Positions 62,636 to 64,000 of a stretch of DNA of 64,000 nucleotides are shown piece after piece. The DNA is from Diogma glabrata (Eukaryota > Arthropoda > Insecta > Diptera > Cylindrotomidae). Every line of letters begins with the position of its first letter. Positions within the stretch are counted from its first letter, which is position 1. A program made the position numbers and the translations under genes. The stretch is taken from assembly GCA_963693315.1 (NCBI GenBank), contig OY856186.1, positions 298,846,452-298,910,451 of the forward strand, written 5' to 3'. The notes under the pieces are model-generated. The model made no database searches. It saw only the letters and a program-made list of their open reading frames with translations, and was not told the DNA's origin.

Positions 62636-62741
62636 CGTGAATAATGAATTTTATTCTCTCGCAAATTAAAATTCTCGCTCGTGCCTCGCTCGAATTTTAA
62701 ACTTTTGCTTGAGAATAAACTACTTCATTATTCACTCATTG
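62636..62741. repeat. 106-bp hairpin repeat
   Basis: GTGAATAATGAA at 62636 pairs with TTCATTATTCAC ending 62741. Inside, TTATTCTC/GAGAATAA and AAATTAAAATTC/GAATTTTAAA pair around CTCGCTCGTGCCTCGCTC. It looks like a short MITE. Confidence 0.6.
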
Positions 62742-62744
62742 ATT

Positions 62745-63555
62745 AAACTACTATTCTACGATAGTATATGAAAAATTCATTTTCATGTAGGTTGAGCTCT
62801 CTTTGAAAGTGAAATTTTTCTCTAGTGAAAAATAATTTTCACGAAATAAGAAATAGACCAGGGCCAAGTATGTGGGTGCAGTATGTGAATAAGGCGAAAA
62901 TTTAGAGTAAATTATAAGTAAATTAAGGAAAATCAACTCAGCTCGGTAAAAGTTTTGGAAGAGGAACGGGTGTGGCTAAATATACGTTTTGTGGTTGAGA
63001 TGTGCAACCTATCGAAAAAAATTTATGTGATAGTTGTAGATAATTAAAAAATCTAAAACTTTTATATCAATCATTTTTCAACATAACCTCAAAATTATTG
63101 AGAAAAACGCTAAAAACTGTTTTTTCGTTTTTATTTTTAACTACCGCAAAATATTACATTTTGCTACAAGAGATGAAAACATTGCTTTTTCGTGAGTGAA
63201 AATTTGTTCACGAGAAGCATTAGCATCGAGTTGGACAATTTCACGAACGTAAAATGTTTTTATCTCGCGTAGGAAATACAATTTTGTCTATGATAATAAA
63301 TATACTATATTTATTAGAAATTATTAAATTAGAAATCGATAACATAACATTCAAAATTCATATTCTATTTTTCAATGGTTGCTTTGTTTTAAAAACTTTT
63401 AAAAATTACACAAAAATACCATAGCAACTACAATTTGTTATTTAGTAAAGATAATTTTTTCACTAAAAGAAAAAAAACCATTTTCACAGGGGATTGGATT
63501 AAGCCTGCTTGAAAATCTGCTATCTGCTATAGAAAAATAATTTTTTTATGAAACT
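62745..63555. other. No gene seen
   Basis: Scattered CGTGAAAATT/TTTTCAC words (62790-62845, 63190-63245) but no clear repeat. Confidence 0.35.
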
Positions 63556-63559
63556 TGTT

Positions 63560-63700
63560 GAAATAGGGGATTGTATACCAAGGGAGAGAAGTACACGTTT
63601 TTCTCCCGTGGTGTATTTGGAGCCCGAGGGTGAAGCCTGAGCTACATATCACGGAGGGAGATGACATGCTTTCTCTCGAGGTGTATATATTATTTTTTGT
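63560..63700. repeat. GAGGGAGA-rich repeat
   Basis: CCAAGGGAGAGAAGTACACG, TTTTCTCCCGTGGTGTATTT, then CACGGAGGGAGATGACATGC, TTTCTCTCGAGGTGTATATA: two diverged units of about 90 bases, each a GGGAGA/TCTC hairpin followed by a GGTGTAT. Confidence 0.5.
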
Positions 63701-63834
63701 ACGACCGCAATATAATTGATATTAAAAACTAAATCCGATAATTTAAAGATAACGAAAATCATAATTTTTAATGTACATCATAGTAGTCGGTTTTTATAAA
63801 AATTTGTTTGAATTTATTGCAAAAACTTCAGTTT

Positions 63835-63955
63835 CAATGAAAATTATTATTGTTGTCATGGTTTGTTATTTTTTATTCCCTAGAGAGTAAAATATGCAAT
63901 CCACTCCCGCAAATGAGGGAGCGGAATTGACCTTTATATACAGCTCGTGCAAAAA
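63835..63955 (-). repeat. Dispersed repeat D, copy 2
   Basis: Reverse complement of 43736-43850 with a few differences (CACTCCCGCAAATGAGGGAG, TTGTCATGGTTTGTTATTTT). Confidence 0.7.
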
Positions 63956-64000
63956 CGTTCTTTCTTGTTGGGGACTTTTTGAGAGCAATTAAACTCAAGT

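Overview
The window is AT-rich eukaryotic DNA and almost certainly comes from an arthropod, most likely an insect. The basis is Ty3, RTE-like, R1/jockey-like, Penelope, hAT and Harbinger-like elements in a matrix of AT dinucleotide arrays, MITE-type inverted repeats and low-GC non-coding DNA, with GT-AG splice sites. There are no operons, ribosomal RNAs, CRISPR arrays or convincing tRNAs. The species cannot be named from the sequence.

The most likely host gene runs on the + strand. A 96-codon first coding exon (6895-7182) ends exactly at a GTAAGA donor. A 119-base exon (53238-53356), preceded by a T-rich TAG acceptor and followed by GTAAGT, continues in the same phase. If they belong together, about 46 kb of the window (7183-53237) is one intron and nearly everything between is transposon-derived. 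The predicted protein is serine/threonine rich and I do not recognise it.

Layout. 1-3400: 3' part of a Ty3/gypsy retrotransposon with an intact protease-RT-RNase H-integrase frame, open at the left edge. 4489-6461: 5'-truncated LINE pieces and a possible LTR end. 6895-7182: host exon. 7980-11040: repeat family A (minisatellite arrays), interrupted at 8934-10627 by an element with an 8-bp target duplication. 11162-16625: a 2.73-kb tandem duplication ending in an array of about 328-bp monomers that runs to 17035. 18377-21790: a LINE of RTE-like type with an intact endonuclease/RT frame on the minus strand. 21800-22545: family A again. 23832-26872: nest of a TIR element, a DINE-1/Helentron-like element, TA arrays and an 841-bp fold-back. 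27990-35655: gypsy integrase remnant, LTR-like remnants, family A, and a GATC-rich TIR element. 36478-46921: small TIR elements, including a Harbinger-like MITE with another MITE in its terminal repeat, and a 2-kb element holding a spliced gene fragment. 47337-50718: second Helentron-like element with a 754-bp fold-back in its TA tract. 53238-53356: host exon 2. 53970-54985: third fold-back. 56638-59567: decayed hAT transposon with perfect 8-bp target duplications and a nested Penelope fragment. 59870-64000: further remnants.

Apart from the two exons, functions are those of selfish elements. Only two long frames look intact: the Ty3 pol and the LINE ORF. The rest are relics or non-autonomous derivatives. 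The clearest structural theme is nested insertion: fold-backs inside TA tracts, a MITE inside a MITE terminal repeat, Penelope inside hAT.
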